From positions 211,907 to 275,906 of the forward strand of contig JAOQAG010000008.1 in the NCBI GenBank assembly GCA_025963715.1: DNA of 64,000 bases, in the 5' to 3' direction. A model generated the notes under the pieces. The model ran no database searches. It saw nothing but the letters and a program-made list of their open reading frames with translations, and was not told the DNA's origin. Positions 1 through 9,195 of the stretch are shown here, piece by piece (within the stretch, counting starts at the first letter, position 1; every line of letters starts with the position of its first letter). The translations under genes were made by a program, and so were the position numbers. Source of the DNA: Bacteroidota bacterium (lineage in GTDB: Bacteria > Bacteroidota > Bacteroidia > 2-12-FULL-35-15).

Positions 1-149
1 ACAGGCAGATAACAAAAGACGGAACATTCTCAAAAAGCCGTTTGATGGATGGTAAAGTATATTATTATGACAGTGACGGGATCCTTAACCGTATTGCAGT
101 GTACAAAGACGGAAAATATGTGGGTGACGCTGTAGTGGAAGATAAATAG
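1..149 (+). CDS. 3' end of a MORN-repeat-like protein (partial)
   Basis: The frame is open from the left edge to the TAG at 147-149 and gives about 48 residues ending VVEDK. It contains two MORN-like strands of the DGKVYYYDSDG / YKDGKYVGD type, as in the YwqK/MORN-variant family common in Bacteroidetes, where short beta-hairpins repeat in tandem. The N-terminus lies outside the window, so length, signal peptide and role cannot be judged. A perfect hairpin with a T-run follows 39 nt downstream and probably ends this transcript. The family call rests only on the repeated tyrosine/glycine pattern and is moderate. Confidence 0.55.
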   Translation, partial: RQITKDGTFSKSRLMDGKVYYYDSDGILNRIAVYKDGKYVGDAVVEDK

Positions 150-180
150 GCCACGCGCCAAAAAATCCTAAAAAACTTAA

Positions 181-188
181 TATCTTTG
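181..188 (+). promoter_or_regulatory. Bacteroidetes -7 promoter element before cysS
   Basis: TATCTTTG matches the TAnnTTTG -7 consensus of the Bacteroidetes primary sigma factor. Its last base is the first base of the terminator hairpin that follows, so transcription would start inside that hairpin and the cysS mRNA would carry only part of it. No convincing -33 TTG was seen at the usual spacing. Confidence 0.5.
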
Positions 189-221
189 GACTTATGAAAC
201 ACTCATAAGTCCATTTTTTTT
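188..221 (+). terminator. Rho-independent terminator overlapping the cysS leader
   Basis: GGACTTATGA at 188-197 pairs perfectly with TCATAAGTCC at 203-212 around a 5-nt loop. Eight Ts (214-221) follow, running directly into the cysS ATG at 222. It probably ends the upstream MORN-like gene. A cysS transcript starting just after the -7 element would lack the left arm and escape termination. Confidence 0.75.
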
Positions 222-1665
<1,444 letters not shown>

Positions 1666-1694
<29 letters not shown>

Positions 1695-2670
1695 ATCCCA
1701 CATTTATTTCCCGATAATCTTTGCTGCATCATTTTTAGCTTCCTGCGGAAACGAGCCGAAAGCACCGGTTACAGAAACACCGGTAAAAACGGTTGCTGTT
1801 GCAAAAGTGCCAACGCCGGTATTCAATCCCGATTCGGCTTACACATTTGTAAAAGCGCAGGTAGATTTTGGCTCACGCATTCCGGGAACGGCAGCACATG
1901 AAAAGTGCGCGGATTATCTGGTGGCTAAATTAAAATCATACGGATTCACAGTAACAGTTCAAACAGGAACGATACAAACATTTGATAAAAAACAATTCAC
2001 GCTTAAAAATATCATTGCACAATTTAATCCCGGTGTACAAAGCCGGATCATGTTGTGTTCGCATTGGGATAGCCGTCCCTGGGCCGATTCGGATACAAAG
2101 GACAAGGACAAACCATTTGACAGCGCCAACGATGGCCCAAGCGGCGTAGGACTGGCGCTGGAAATTGCCCGCAATGTAAGCGGTGCCAAACCAAACATTG
2201 GTGTAGATATTATGTATTTTGATATGGAAGATTACGGCGAAGATGGTGGCAGTGAAGATACCTGGTGCCTGGGAACACAATATTGGGCAAAAAATATAAT
2301 ACCATCAAATTATTACGCCAATTTTGGGGTATTGCTGGATATGGTGGGCGCTCCAAATGCCACATTCCCGAAGGAAAGCCAGTCGGTGAGCCTTGCCGGA
2401 GCAGCAGTGGATAAAGTATGGAAAGCAGCAAGTGAGATCGGTTACGGAAATTATTTTGTATCGCAAACCCGCCAGTTTGTTGGCGTGGATGATCACATCT
2501 ATATAAATAAAGCAGGCGTCACCTGCCTGGATATTATTGAATACAACCCTGCAACGGGCGGTTTTGGCGATTATCACCATACGCATAAGGACAACATGAG
2601 CATCATTGATAAGAACACATTAAAAGCTGTTGGACAAACATTGCTGGAAGTGATCTATTCGGAAAAATAA
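1666..2670 (+). CDS. M28-family lipoprotein, probable glutaminyl-peptide cyclotransferase
   Basis: The protein has a lipoprotein signal ending LASC, so it should be lipid-anchored outside the cytoplasm. The body is an M28 zinc-hydrolase fold: SRIPGTAAHE, the metal ligand stretch HWDSRPWAD, NDGPSGV and FDMEDYGE, then DTWCLGTQYWA and a late HHTHKDN. The single-zinc pattern with the WCLGTQYW motif resembles the mammalian-type glutaminyl cyclases known from Bacteroidetes such as Porphyromonas, which convert N-terminal Gln to pyroglutamate. An aminopeptidase role is not excluded. The start is uncertain: ATG at 1666 overlaps cysS by 29 nt, while TTG at 1684 would give an ideal 21-residue lipoprotein signal (MKNRSHIYF...) and an 11-nt overlap. 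Either way it is translated with cysS. Confidence 0.85.
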
Positions 2671-2673
2671 GAT

Positions 2674-3657
2674 TTGAAAAAATTCCTGATCATACGGTTT
2701 AGTTCTATCGGCGACATTGTGCTTACAACGCCGGTTGTACGCTGTTTAAAAAAACACTCTGCCGATTTTGAGATCCACTATCTTACCAAAAAATCCTTCA
2801 AAGGAATTTTAGAAAATAATCCTTACATCACAAAAGTGCATTGCATTGAAAAGGATGTGAACGAAGTGATCGCGGATCTGAAAAAAGAAAACTTTGATTT
2901 TGTATTCGACCTGCATAATAATTTGCGCTCCTCGCAGGTAAAAATGAAATTGGGAAAACCGTCTGCGGCGTTTAAAAAGTTAAATTTTAAAAAGTGGCTG
3001 CTGGTAAATTTCAAGATCAATAAAATGCCTGCAGTCCATGTAGTGGATCGCTACATGCAGCTGCTGGAGCCGATGGGAATAAAAAACGATAACAAAGGAC
3101 TTGATTATTTTATTCCTGAAAAAGATGAAATAAATAGTAATTCACTTCCAGCATCTCATCAAAATGCCCGCCTGAATGACGCAGTCGGGCAGGGATACAT
3201 TGGTTTTGTGATCGGTGCCAAACATTTTACAAAACAATTACCGGTAGAAAAAATAATCTCTATCTGTAAAAAACTCAATCAACCGATTATTTTATTGGGT
3301 GGAAAAGAAGATGCTGCGCGTGGAGCAGAAATTGAAAACGCTGTAGGCACCAATATTTACAATGCTTGCGGAATTTATAATTTAAACCAGTCGGCTTCCA
3401 TTATTAAAAACGCAACAAAAATAATTACTCACGATACAGGCCTGATGCACATTGCAGCGGCTTTCAAAAAAGAAATTATTTCGGTGTGGGGAAATACGGT
3501 TCCTGCATTTGGCTTTACGCCTTACCTTCCGGCTCCTGCTTCAAAAATAGTAGAGGTGACCGGATTGTCTTGTCGCCCCTGCTCCAAGATCGGTTATGAT
3601 AAATGCCCGAAAGGCCATTTTAAGTGCATGCGGGAGATTGATGAAAACGCGTTTTAA
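2674..3657 (+). CDS. GT9-family glycosyltransferase (ADP-heptose:LPS heptosyltransferase-like)
   Basis: The 327-residue protein belongs to glycosyltransferase family 9, which transfers heptose to the LPS inner core at the cytoplasmic face of the inner membrane. The N-terminal Rossmann half opens MKKFLIIRFSSIGDIVLTTP, the family's signature start. The C-terminal half has FVIGAKHFTKQLP, PIILLGGKED and THDTGLMHIAAA, the donor-binding region, and ends with a cysteine pair (CRPC) and CMREI. It starts at TTG, 3 nt after the preceding stop. The linker between the two halves (residues about 160-175) is encoded by a stretch matching an intergenic repeat family found elsewhere in the window; see findings. 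The exact sugar and acceptor cannot be read from sequence. Confidence 0.9.
   Translation: MKKFLIIRFSSIGDIVLTTPVVRCLKKHSADFEIHYLTKKSFKGILENNPYITKVHCIEKDVNEVIADLKKENFDFVFDLHNNLRSSQVKMKLGKPSAAFKKLNFKKWLLVNFKINKMPAVHVVDRYMQLLEPMGIKNDNKGLDYFIPEKDEINSNSLPASHQNARLNDAVGQGYIGFVIGAKHFTKQLPVEKIISICKKLNQPIILLGGKEDAARGAEIENAVGTNIYNACGIYNLNQSASIIKNATKIITHDTGLMHIAAAFKKEIISVWGNTVPAFGFTPYLPAPASKIVEVTGLSCRPCSKIGYDKCPKGHFKCMREIDENAF
3167..3194 (+). repeat. REP-like palindrome inside the GT9 coding region
   Basis: CCCGCCTGA (3167-3175) and TCGGGCAGGG (3185-3194) form an imperfect inverted repeat. It resembles the core of the intergenic element at 43002-43038 and 61341-61377. Here it is in frame and encodes an interdomain linker. 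Confidence 0.55.
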
Positions 3658-3700
3658 CACAGAGGTACGGAGTTAAAAAGAGTTGCACAGGGAAGTCGGG

Positions 3701-3753
3701 GCAGGCGCGAGTGTCTCACTCGTGCCATTATATTACAATGGTTCTTGCCATTG
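3701..3753 (+). repeat. Dispersed intergenic repeat, copy 1
   Basis: The segment starts GCAGGCGCGAGTGTCTCA and ends CTTGCCATTG. A homologous copy lies on the opposite strand at 58821-58872. A 10-bp hairpin (GGCGCGAGTG / CACTCGTGCC, one G-T pair) sits at its left. It lies between convergent genes (GT9 and thioesterase), where it might also act as a terminator. Confidence 0.6.
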
Positions 3754-3784
3754 ACCTGCAAGATTGAAATTGTTCAAAGAGATA

Positions 3785-4294
3785 CTAAGCAAACAATGCT
3801 TTCAGTTCAGTAGCATCCTCCGGTTTCATTTTACCGGCTAAGATCAAGCTCAATTGTTTTCTGCGCAAAGCACCGGCAAAGCGTTGTTTTTCCTCATCCG
3901 TTTCCGGGATCAGCTCGGGAACCGGCAAAGGAGAACCGTTTTGATCCACAGCAACAAATGTATAAATGGCTTCGTTACATTTTTTCTTTTCGCCTGTAAC
4001 GGGATCTTCTACCCACACATCAATAAAAACCTCCATAGAAGAGGAAAATGCGCGGGAAACCTTCGCTTCCATGGTCAATAAGCTGGCGTGATTGATCGGC
4101 ATGTTGAATGATACATTATTTACCGAAGCGGTTACCACTACCCTGCGGCAATGGCGGTGTGCAGCAATCGAAGAAACAATGTCCATCCACTGCAATAATT
4201 GTCCGCCGAATAAATTTCCCAATGTATTGGTATCATTCGGCAATACCATTTGTGTTTGAATGGTTAACGATTCTTTCGGTGTTTTGGCTTTCAT
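3785..4294 (-). CDS. Acyl-CoA thioesterase (hotdog fold)
   Basis: The 169-residue protein hydrolyses acyl-CoA thioesters to free acid and CoA in the cytoplasm. It shows the single hotdog domain of the YciA/BACH family: NTLGNLFGGQLLQWMD, with the conserved Asn/Asp and GGQ, then AAHRHCRRVVVTASVN and the VEV-type strand MEVFIDVWVEDPVTGEKKKCNEA. The C-terminal 40 residues are charged and helical. The ATG at 4294 was chosen because a TATCTTTG -7 element (minus strand, 4312-4319) lies 17 nt upstream, so the longer frame to 4345 would begin before the likely transcription start. It is convergent with the GT9 gene and divergent from hemJ. Chain-length preference is unknown. Confidence 0.9.
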   Translation of the reverse strand: MKAKTPKESLTIQTQMVLPNDTNTLGNLFGGQLLQWMDIVSSIAAHRHCRRVVVTASVNNVSFNMPINHASLLTMEAKVSRAFSSSMEVFIDVWVEDPVTGEKKKCNEAIYTFVAVDQNGSPLPVPELIPETDEEKQRFAGALRRKQLSLILAGKMKPEDATELKALFA

Positions 4295-4421
4295 TTCTTC
4301 AAAATTTTCGACAAAGATAGTGAGAATTTCTACCACAAAAGGCACAAAAGAAAAGCAAAAGACTATACGTCTTAATACCTGATACTTTGTAACTTTGCAT
4401 TAAATTTAAATACAACTAACT

Positions 4422-4979
4422 ATGAACTTAGGATATCTTAAAGCATTACATATCATTTTTGTTGTAACCTGGTTTGCTGGTTTATTTTATATAATCCGGT
4501 TATTTATTTATCATACCGAAGCTGAAAAAAAGGCTGAACCTGAAAAAAGTATTTTACAGGCTCAGTATAAAATCATGGAAAAAAGGCTTTGGTATGGGAT
4601 TACCTGGCCTTCAATGATTTTAACTATTGTATTCGGAACATGGATGGTTTGGGAGGCGCCGGGAATTTTAAAAGAAGCTTATTTTATTTTAAAATTATGC
4701 TTTGTAGGAGGACTAATTTTATATCATTTCCAATCTCATGTATTTTTTAAACAATTGCAAAGAGATGAGGTAAAATCCACATCTTTTAAACTTAGAATCT
4801 GGAATGAAGTAGCTACACTATTTTTAGTAGCAATCGTCTTTCTAATTGTACTGAAAAACAACACAGATTTCGTTTGGGGGATGCTCGCACTGATTGTCTT
4901 TGCAGCAACATTGATGCTGGCGATCAGGATCTATAAAAAAAGCAGAGAGAAGAAAGAGAATGGTGAAAAGGAATTATAG
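4422..4979 (+). CDS. hemJ: Protoporphyrinogen IX oxidase HemJ (CopD-like membrane protein)
   Basis: The 185-residue integral membrane protein has four or five hydrophobic segments. Its N-terminus, YLKALHIIFVVTWFAGLFY, is the hallmark of the HemJ/UPF0093 family, with the conserved His near residue 10, and is followed by RLFIYH. HemJ oxidises protoporphyrinogen IX to protoporphyrin IX, the penultimate haem step, in bacteria lacking HemG or HemY. This fits the haem genes at 28-32 kb. A TAACTTTG element at 4390-4397 precedes the ATG by 24 nt. The alternative is a generic CopD-type protein, but the conserved N-terminus favours HemJ. Confidence 0.85.
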   Translation: MNLGYLKALHIIFVVTWFAGLFYIIRLFIYHTEAEKKAEPEKSILQAQYKIMEKRLWYGITWPSMILTIVFGTWMVWEAPGILKEAYFILKLCFVGGLILYHFQSHVFFKQLQRDEVKSTSFKLRIWNEVATLFLVAIVFLIVLKNNTDFVWGMLALIVFAATLMLAIRIYKKSREKKENGEKEL

Positions 4980-5324
4980 ATGATAGATGATGAATTATAA
5001 ATAAAATTGCAAACATTCATGAGATCCCGTGTCAAGCACGGGATGACGAATCGAATTATTAATTTTAGTATTATCATGATTTGTACTCGAATCAAATCAT
5101 AAAGAAATCATAACACGCCAACGGCGATCATTTTTTATTTTTAAAATCTTAACGAATCTGCGTTCCACTACACACAGTTAACTCATCTGCTAACATTTAC
5201 GAGATCCCGTAACAGGTGCGGGATGACAGTTCCAGGATTAGAGCACTTATCAATAAAATTTCCGGAAATAAACAAGAGAAGAAAAATGACAATTATAAAT
5301 TCATTTATAATTCAGCATTTATCA
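4980..5324. repeat. Intergenic stretch with two REP-like hairpins
   Basis: No credible gene is present. GAGATCCCGTGTCAAGCACG at 5021-5040 continues GGGATGACG to form a hairpin of CCCGTG/CACGGG type, and a second copy begins at 5201 (GAGATCCCGTAACAGGTGCG, then GGATGACA). The two are about 180 nt apart in the same orientation. Between them lies a GCGTTCCACTACACACAG stretch that matches part of the 61.3-kb repeat. A short open frame at 5216-5401 is not believable. Confidence 0.6.
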
Positions 5325-6350
5325 TTAATTTTTATAAAGCCATGCATTCGGCTGTGACTTACGAAGGATTTCCAATTGATCATTTGCTTCTTTACGCGTA
5401 GCAAAATCGCCGCAGCTTACCACAAATAATCCTTTATCATTTTGTCCGATGATGGACGCAGCAATGTTTTGCGATTGTAACGATGCTACAAATTTTACCG
5501 CATTGTTTTCGATCTGGAAGCAACCGGCCACTAAATGAAATTTATAATCTACATTAACCGGCGGCGCAGTTACAACTCTTGTTGTATCAGGTTTTACAGG
5601 CTCTACAGTTGTAGTTGTTGCCAGCGTTTCAGCAGCATTTGCTGGCATTGCCGCTGTATCTTTTTTAACAGGCGCGATCACCACAAGCGTGGTATTTTTG
5701 GGAACATCCGGCGTAACCGTTTTCACTTCTTTTGAAGCAAAGGGATTTAAGCTGGCGTAATTGATGTGCTTTAACAAATCTGTTTTTAAAGGGATCCAGA
5801 CCATTGCAAAGATCAGCGGCATGGCAATCGCTAGTGCGACATAACGCTTTACATTTATTTTTTTGCGTTCGGCCGGAACAGCTCCACGGTCCTTGAATTC
5901 TTTTTCAATGCGTTTGCTAATGTTGTCGCGCTTTATAGCTGGCGACTGGAATGCAGCCAAGCCAAAAGCATCCGGCAAATGGTTGGTTTTGGTATCCGGT
6001 TCAAACTGGATATTACGTTCTACATCTAAAAACAAGGTCCCTACTTCATCGATCTTCACTTTGCTTCCTTTTTTCAGCTGCAGGTTTGCATTCTCCACAA
6101 AATGCTGAATGTATTTTAATGCTTCCGGGTAGGTTTTATTTTCGGTAGTAACGATCTGGTTAGCCAGTAAACCATCGTTGTTTTTTAAGTTTTTATTAAA
6201 AACAATGTTCTTGGAAGGTGGCGTAAACGAATGTTGCACGGGGTGAATTTTTGCAGGCGCATAATTCGCTACAAATCCACCCAGCTCCGGCACAATCACA
6301 CAATCGTGCCCGTATAATAATTCGCTGATATGTTTATCCACTTTTTGCAT
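5325..6350 (-). CDS. HU-domain / transmembrane / SPOR-domain protein
   Basis: The 341-residue protein has an unusual three-part layout typical of Bacteroidetes. Residues 1 to about 140 are two HU/CCDC81-like DNA-binding domains (opening MQKVDKHISELLYGHDCVIV and including KKGSKVKIDEVGTLFLD). Residues about 170-188 form a single membrane helix. A low-complexity Thr/Val/Ala/Pro periplasmic linker follows, and a C-terminal SPOR domain (HLVAGCF...NAVKFVASLQ...LFVVSCGDF) starts near residue 266. SPOR domains bind denuded septal peptidoglycan, so the protein could tie the nucleoid to the division site; that role is inference. The ATG at 6350 was chosen because the longer frame overlaps kdsB. It lies 25 nt downstream of kdsB and is probably co-transcribed. 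Confidence 0.88.
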   Translation of the reverse strand: MQKVDKHISELLYGHDCVIVPELGGFVANYAPAKIHPVQHSFTPPSKNIVFNKNLKNNDGLLANQIVTTENKTYPEALKYIQHFVENANLQLKKGSKVKIDEVGTLFLDVERNIQFEPDTKTNHLPDAFGLAAFQSPAIKRDNISKRIEKEFKDRGAVPAERKKINVKRYVALAIAMPLIFAMVWIPLKTDLLKHINYASLNPFASKEVKTVTPDVPKNTTLVVIAPVKKDTAAMPANAAETLATTTTVEPVKPDTTRVVTAPPVNVDYKFHLVAGCFQIENNAVKFVASLQSQNIAASIIGQNDKGLFVVSCGDFATRKEANDQLEILRKSQPNAWLYKN

Positions 6351-6375
6351 TTGGGGATGTGAAAATACAACAATT

Positions 6376-7113
6376 TTATAAAAATTTGTCCAGTTTTTTG
6401 AGGTCATCCGGGGTATCTACCGCAACACTCTCTAAATCAGTCACCTCAACTTTTAATTTATAACCATTCTCAATCCAGCGCAACTGCTCCAGCGCTTCGG
6501 CAAGCTCCAGCGGCGACTGTTTTAAAGCGGTAATTTCGGCTAAAACCGCAGTACGATAGGCATAAATACCGACGTGCTTGTAAAACGTAAAGTGGTTGAG
6601 CCATTCCGACTGTTCTTTCCCGCGAATGTGCGGTATGGTTTGTCTGCTGAAATAAATAGCTTCCATTTTTTTGTTCAGCAGCACTTTTGGCGTATTTACA
6701 TTGAGCAATTCCTCATTGGTGCTGATCTTTTTCACCAGCGTAGCCAGCTGTACCTCTCCTGCATTGAAACACGAAGCCACCAGGTTGATCTGTTCCGGGT
6801 GGATGAATGGTTCATCGCCCTGAATGTTGATCACTACATCTGCCGTAGCATCAAACTTTTGAATGGCCTCAAAGCACCTGTCGGTACCACTTTGATGCGC
6901 TTCCGAGGTCATTACCACGTTACCGCCAAAGGATCTTACATGTTCCCCGATCCGGGCGTCATCCGTTGCCACCACTACATCCGTTAATTTCCGCGATTTT
7001 TTCGCCTGTTCGTACACGCGTTGGATCATTGATTTTCCACCAATATCGGTCAGTGGTTTTCCCGGAAAACGGGTGCTTGCATAACGGGCAGGAATAATTC
7101 CGATGATCTTCAT
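6376..7113 (-). CDS. kdsB: 3-deoxy-manno-octulosonate cytidylyltransferase
   Basis: KdsB activates Kdo with CTP to CMP-Kdo for LPS inner-core assembly. The 245-residue length is standard. The N-terminus IIGIIPARYASTRFPGKPL carries the nucleotide-binding signature, followed by VVVATDDARI, TSEAHQSGTDRC and INIQGDEPFI, the metal/CTP site. The C-terminal LEQLRWIENGYKLKV is also family-specific. A TAAATTCG element lies about 20 nt upstream of the ATG on the minus strand. It is followed by the HU-SPOR gene and is divergent from the DUF1571 pair. With the GT9 gene at 2.7 kb it indicates LPS synthesis. Confidence 0.97.
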   Translation of the reverse strand: MKIIGIIPARYASTRFPGKPLTDIGGKSMIQRVYEQAKKSRKLTDVVVATDDARIGEHVRSFGGNVVMTSEAHQSGTDRCFEAIQKFDATADVVINIQGDEPFIHPEQINLVASCFNAGEVQLATLVKKISTNEELLNVNTPKVLLNKKMEAIYFSRQTIPHIRGKEQSEWLNHFTFYKHVGIYAYRTAVLAEITALKQSPLELAEALEQLRWIENGYKLKVEVTDLESVAVDTPDDLKKLDKFL

Positions 7114-7164
7114 CTCTTCGCTTTGTTTTGCACGAATTTAGTAATTAAAACGAACGCTTTTTTG

Positions 7165-7172
7165 TATGTTTG
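7165..7172 (+). promoter_or_regulatory. -7 element 5 nt from the start codon (leaderless candidate)
   Basis: TATGTTTG matches TAnnTTTG. It contains an in-frame ATG at 7166 that cannot be used if this is the promoter, so the ATG at 7178 is taken as the start. Transcription would begin about at that codon. Confidence 0.5.
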
Positions 7173-7177
7173 TAACT

Positions 7178-8032
7178 ATGCATTTTGTACGGGTTTTCAT
7201 TTGTTTTTTACTGATTTATACGTTTACCGCCGCTGATACTGCACCCACTAAAACTATTACCTGCAGGGAAATCATCAGCCAGATGATCGATAGCATCAAG
7301 ATCATTAAAACGCAGCGGTATACGGTAAAATCCACTGAACGGGTGGACGGACATTTGCTGTTTGCGCAATCGAACATCAAGATCAACACCAATCCGAAAA
7401 AGATCTACTTTTTTAATCCTGAAAAGAACATTGAAGTATTGTGGGTGCAAGGCACCAATAATAACGATGCGCTGGTGCATGCGAGCGCAATGCCGTTCAT
7501 GAACTTCAACCTGGATCCGTATGGCAGCATGATGCGCAAGGACCAGCATCATACTATTTTCGACCTGGGATTTCAATTTGTGGGATTGACCATTGCCAAT
7601 ACCATTATTAAGGCGCCAAAAGACTTCGACAAACATTTTTTATATGCGGGCAGCATTTTATACGACAACAAGGATTGTCACCAGGTGGTGATCAATTATC
7701 CCGAATACAAATATGTGGATTACATTACCGGCAAAGGCGAAACGGTGACCAGTATCTCGCAAAAGCTGAATACCAGCGATTTTAAGATCCGGCACATCAA
7801 CGATCTGTCAAGCTATTTCGGTACCATCAAGGAAGGCAAAAAGCTGAAAATCCCTACTCCGTATGCCAATAAAGCCATTGTGTATATCGAGAAAAAAACG
7901 GCATTACCGCTCAGCATTAAAATTTACGATGAAGAAGGGCTTTTTGAAAGCTATGATTTTACGTTCGTCAATATTAACAAGCCTTTTGCGGAAAATGAAT
8001 TTTCAAAATCCTATAAAGACTATCGTTATTAA
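7178..8032 (+). CDS. DUF1571 protein with LysM-like insert, copy 1
   Basis: The exported protein of about 284 residues begins with a hydrophobic signal (MHFVRVFICFLLIYTF). The DUF1571 region resembles the LolA-type outer-membrane lipoprotein carrier fold: a QRYTVKSTERVDGHL strand, VLWVQGTNNNDALVH and MRKDQHHTI. Between the last strands sits a LysM-like stretch, GKGETVTSISQKLNTSDF...IKEGKKLKIP (residues about 185-225), which in other proteins binds peptidoglycan. Domain identity is from pattern recognition. The next gene is a paralogue in the same order and orientation, 74 nt away. Function unknown; a periplasmic or cell-wall-linked carrier is an inference. Confidence 0.8.
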   Translation: MHFVRVFICFLLIYTFTAADTAPTKTITCREIISQMIDSIKIIKTQRYTVKSTERVDGHLLFAQSNIKINTNPKKIYFFNPEKNIEVLWVQGTNNNDALVHASAMPFMNFNLDPYGSMMRKDQHHTIFDLGFQFVGLTIANTIIKAPKDFDKHFLYAGSILYDNKDCHQVVINYPEYKYVDYITGKGETVTSISQKLNTSDFKIRHINDLSSYFGTIKEGKKLKIPTPYANKAIVYIEKKTALPLSIKIYDEEGLFESYDFTFVNINKPFAENEFSKSYKDYRY

Positions 8033-8106
8033 ACCCTTTTTTAATGAAATTAATTTAACGTTAATTTAAAAATGAGATTAACTTTGCAGCCCGTTAAATT
8101 TTTGGA

Positions 8107-8970
8107 ATGAAATTAAGGATCAGACATATACTCTTTTTTGCAGCGCTCTTGCTCATCGCAGGAACTTCCACTTCTTTTAAGATGCGGGGCACAGCTGAAT
8201 CCAACAACAGGGAATTTATTGATAAGATCTTCGATGCAGTGGACAATGTAAAAACACTGCGTTACAGCCTGCAATGCAATGAGCGCATCAAAGGCCGCAT
8301 GCAGCATACGGAATCAAAAGTAAAACTACAGATCTCCCCACGCAAATTATACCTGAATATCCGCGGTGTGGAAGTGTTGTGGCTACAAGGGCAAAATAAC
8401 GGCGAAGCGCTGGTAAACCCAAATGCTTTTCCGTACATTGATTTAAACCTGGATACATATGGCTCGCTGATGCGCAAAGATCAGCACCATACTATCCATG
8501 AAATGGGCTACCAATACCTTGCGGATATTTTAAAGGACGGATTACGCCGCTCTGGCGATAACCTTGATAAATATTTTAAAGTGCTGGGTGAAGAAAAATA
8601 CGACGGCCGCGATTGTTATAAATTGTCCATTTCGTTCCCGGATTATGCCTGGGTGGATTACACTGTAAAAAAAGGAGAAAATGTAACAACCCTTTCCCGC
8701 AAATTGCACGTGAGCGAATACATGGTGCTGGAAAATAATCCGAAGATCGACTGGTACAATGATGTAAGAGAAGGACAAGTGATCAAAGTTCCGAATGCTT
8801 ACGCAAAACTTACGCTATTACTGATCGATAAAGAATATATGCTGCCGGTAAACAATAAAGTCTTTGATGACAAAGGACTTTATGAAACCTACGAATACCA
8901 CGACCTGCAGATCAACCCGGTGATTGCGCCGGAAGAATTCACCAAAAATTTTAAAGGATACCATTTCTAG
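8107..8970 (+). CDS. DUF1571 protein with LysM-like insert, copy 2
   Basis: The 287-residue exported paralogue of the preceding gene shares VLWLQGQNNGEALVNPNAFP, LNLDTYGSLMRKDQHHTI and a late DEYMLPVNNKVFDDKGLYE-like strand. The LysM-like insert is clearer here: YTVKKGENVTTLSRKLHV, then NNP and VREGQVIKVPNAYAK. A TAACTTTG element at 8079-8086 lies 20 nt before the ATG, so it has its own promoter. The two proteins are diverged, so the duplication is not recent. Both probably act outside the inner membrane. The precise role is unknown. Confidence 0.82.
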   Translation: MKLRIRHILFFAALLLIAGTSTSFKMRGTAESNNREFIDKIFDAVDNVKTLRYSLQCNERIKGRMQHTESKVKLQISPRKLYLNIRGVEVLWLQGQNNGEALVNPNAFPYIDLNLDTYGSLMRKDQHHTIHEMGYQYLADILKDGLRRSGDNLDKYFKVLGEEKYDGRDCYKLSISFPDYAWVDYTVKKGENVTTLSRKLHVSEYMVLENNPKIDWYNDVREGQVIKVPNAYAKLTLLLIDKEYMLPVNNKVFDDKGLYETYEYHDLQINPVIAPEEFTKNFKGYHF

Positions 8971-9147
8971 ATTTCAGATGGGGAGAGATTAGATGTTAGA
9001 CTTAATAAAAGTTAATATTTAAAATCTGTTCATTATTTTAGATACAGGACACATTCCTAATAATTACTATCCATAAAGGTTTCATCGTTTTTTCTGTCAG
9101 GCCAATGATCAGGTAATTGATTGTTGGTGAAAAAAAAATTGAAAAAT

Positions 9148-9179
9148 AGTTCCCAGACCGGGAACTTTTATTAACTTTG
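9148..9179 (+). promoter_or_regulatory. Probable HigA operator and promoter of higBA
   Basis: AGTTCCC (9148-9154) and GGGAACT (9160-9166) form a perfect 7-bp inverted repeat around AGACC. The -7 element TAACTTTG lies at 9172-9179, and the toxin start is at 9196. The palindrome occupies the spacer just upstream of the -7 box, where an autorepressing HigA would block RNA polymerase. Confidence 0.6.
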
Positions 9180-9195
9180 TAAACGTAAAAAGAAG

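Noticed and set aside
5216-5401. 61-residue open frame starting inside a REP-like hairpin
   Set aside because: It starts within a repeat and overlaps the 3' end of the HU-SPOR gene on the other strand.
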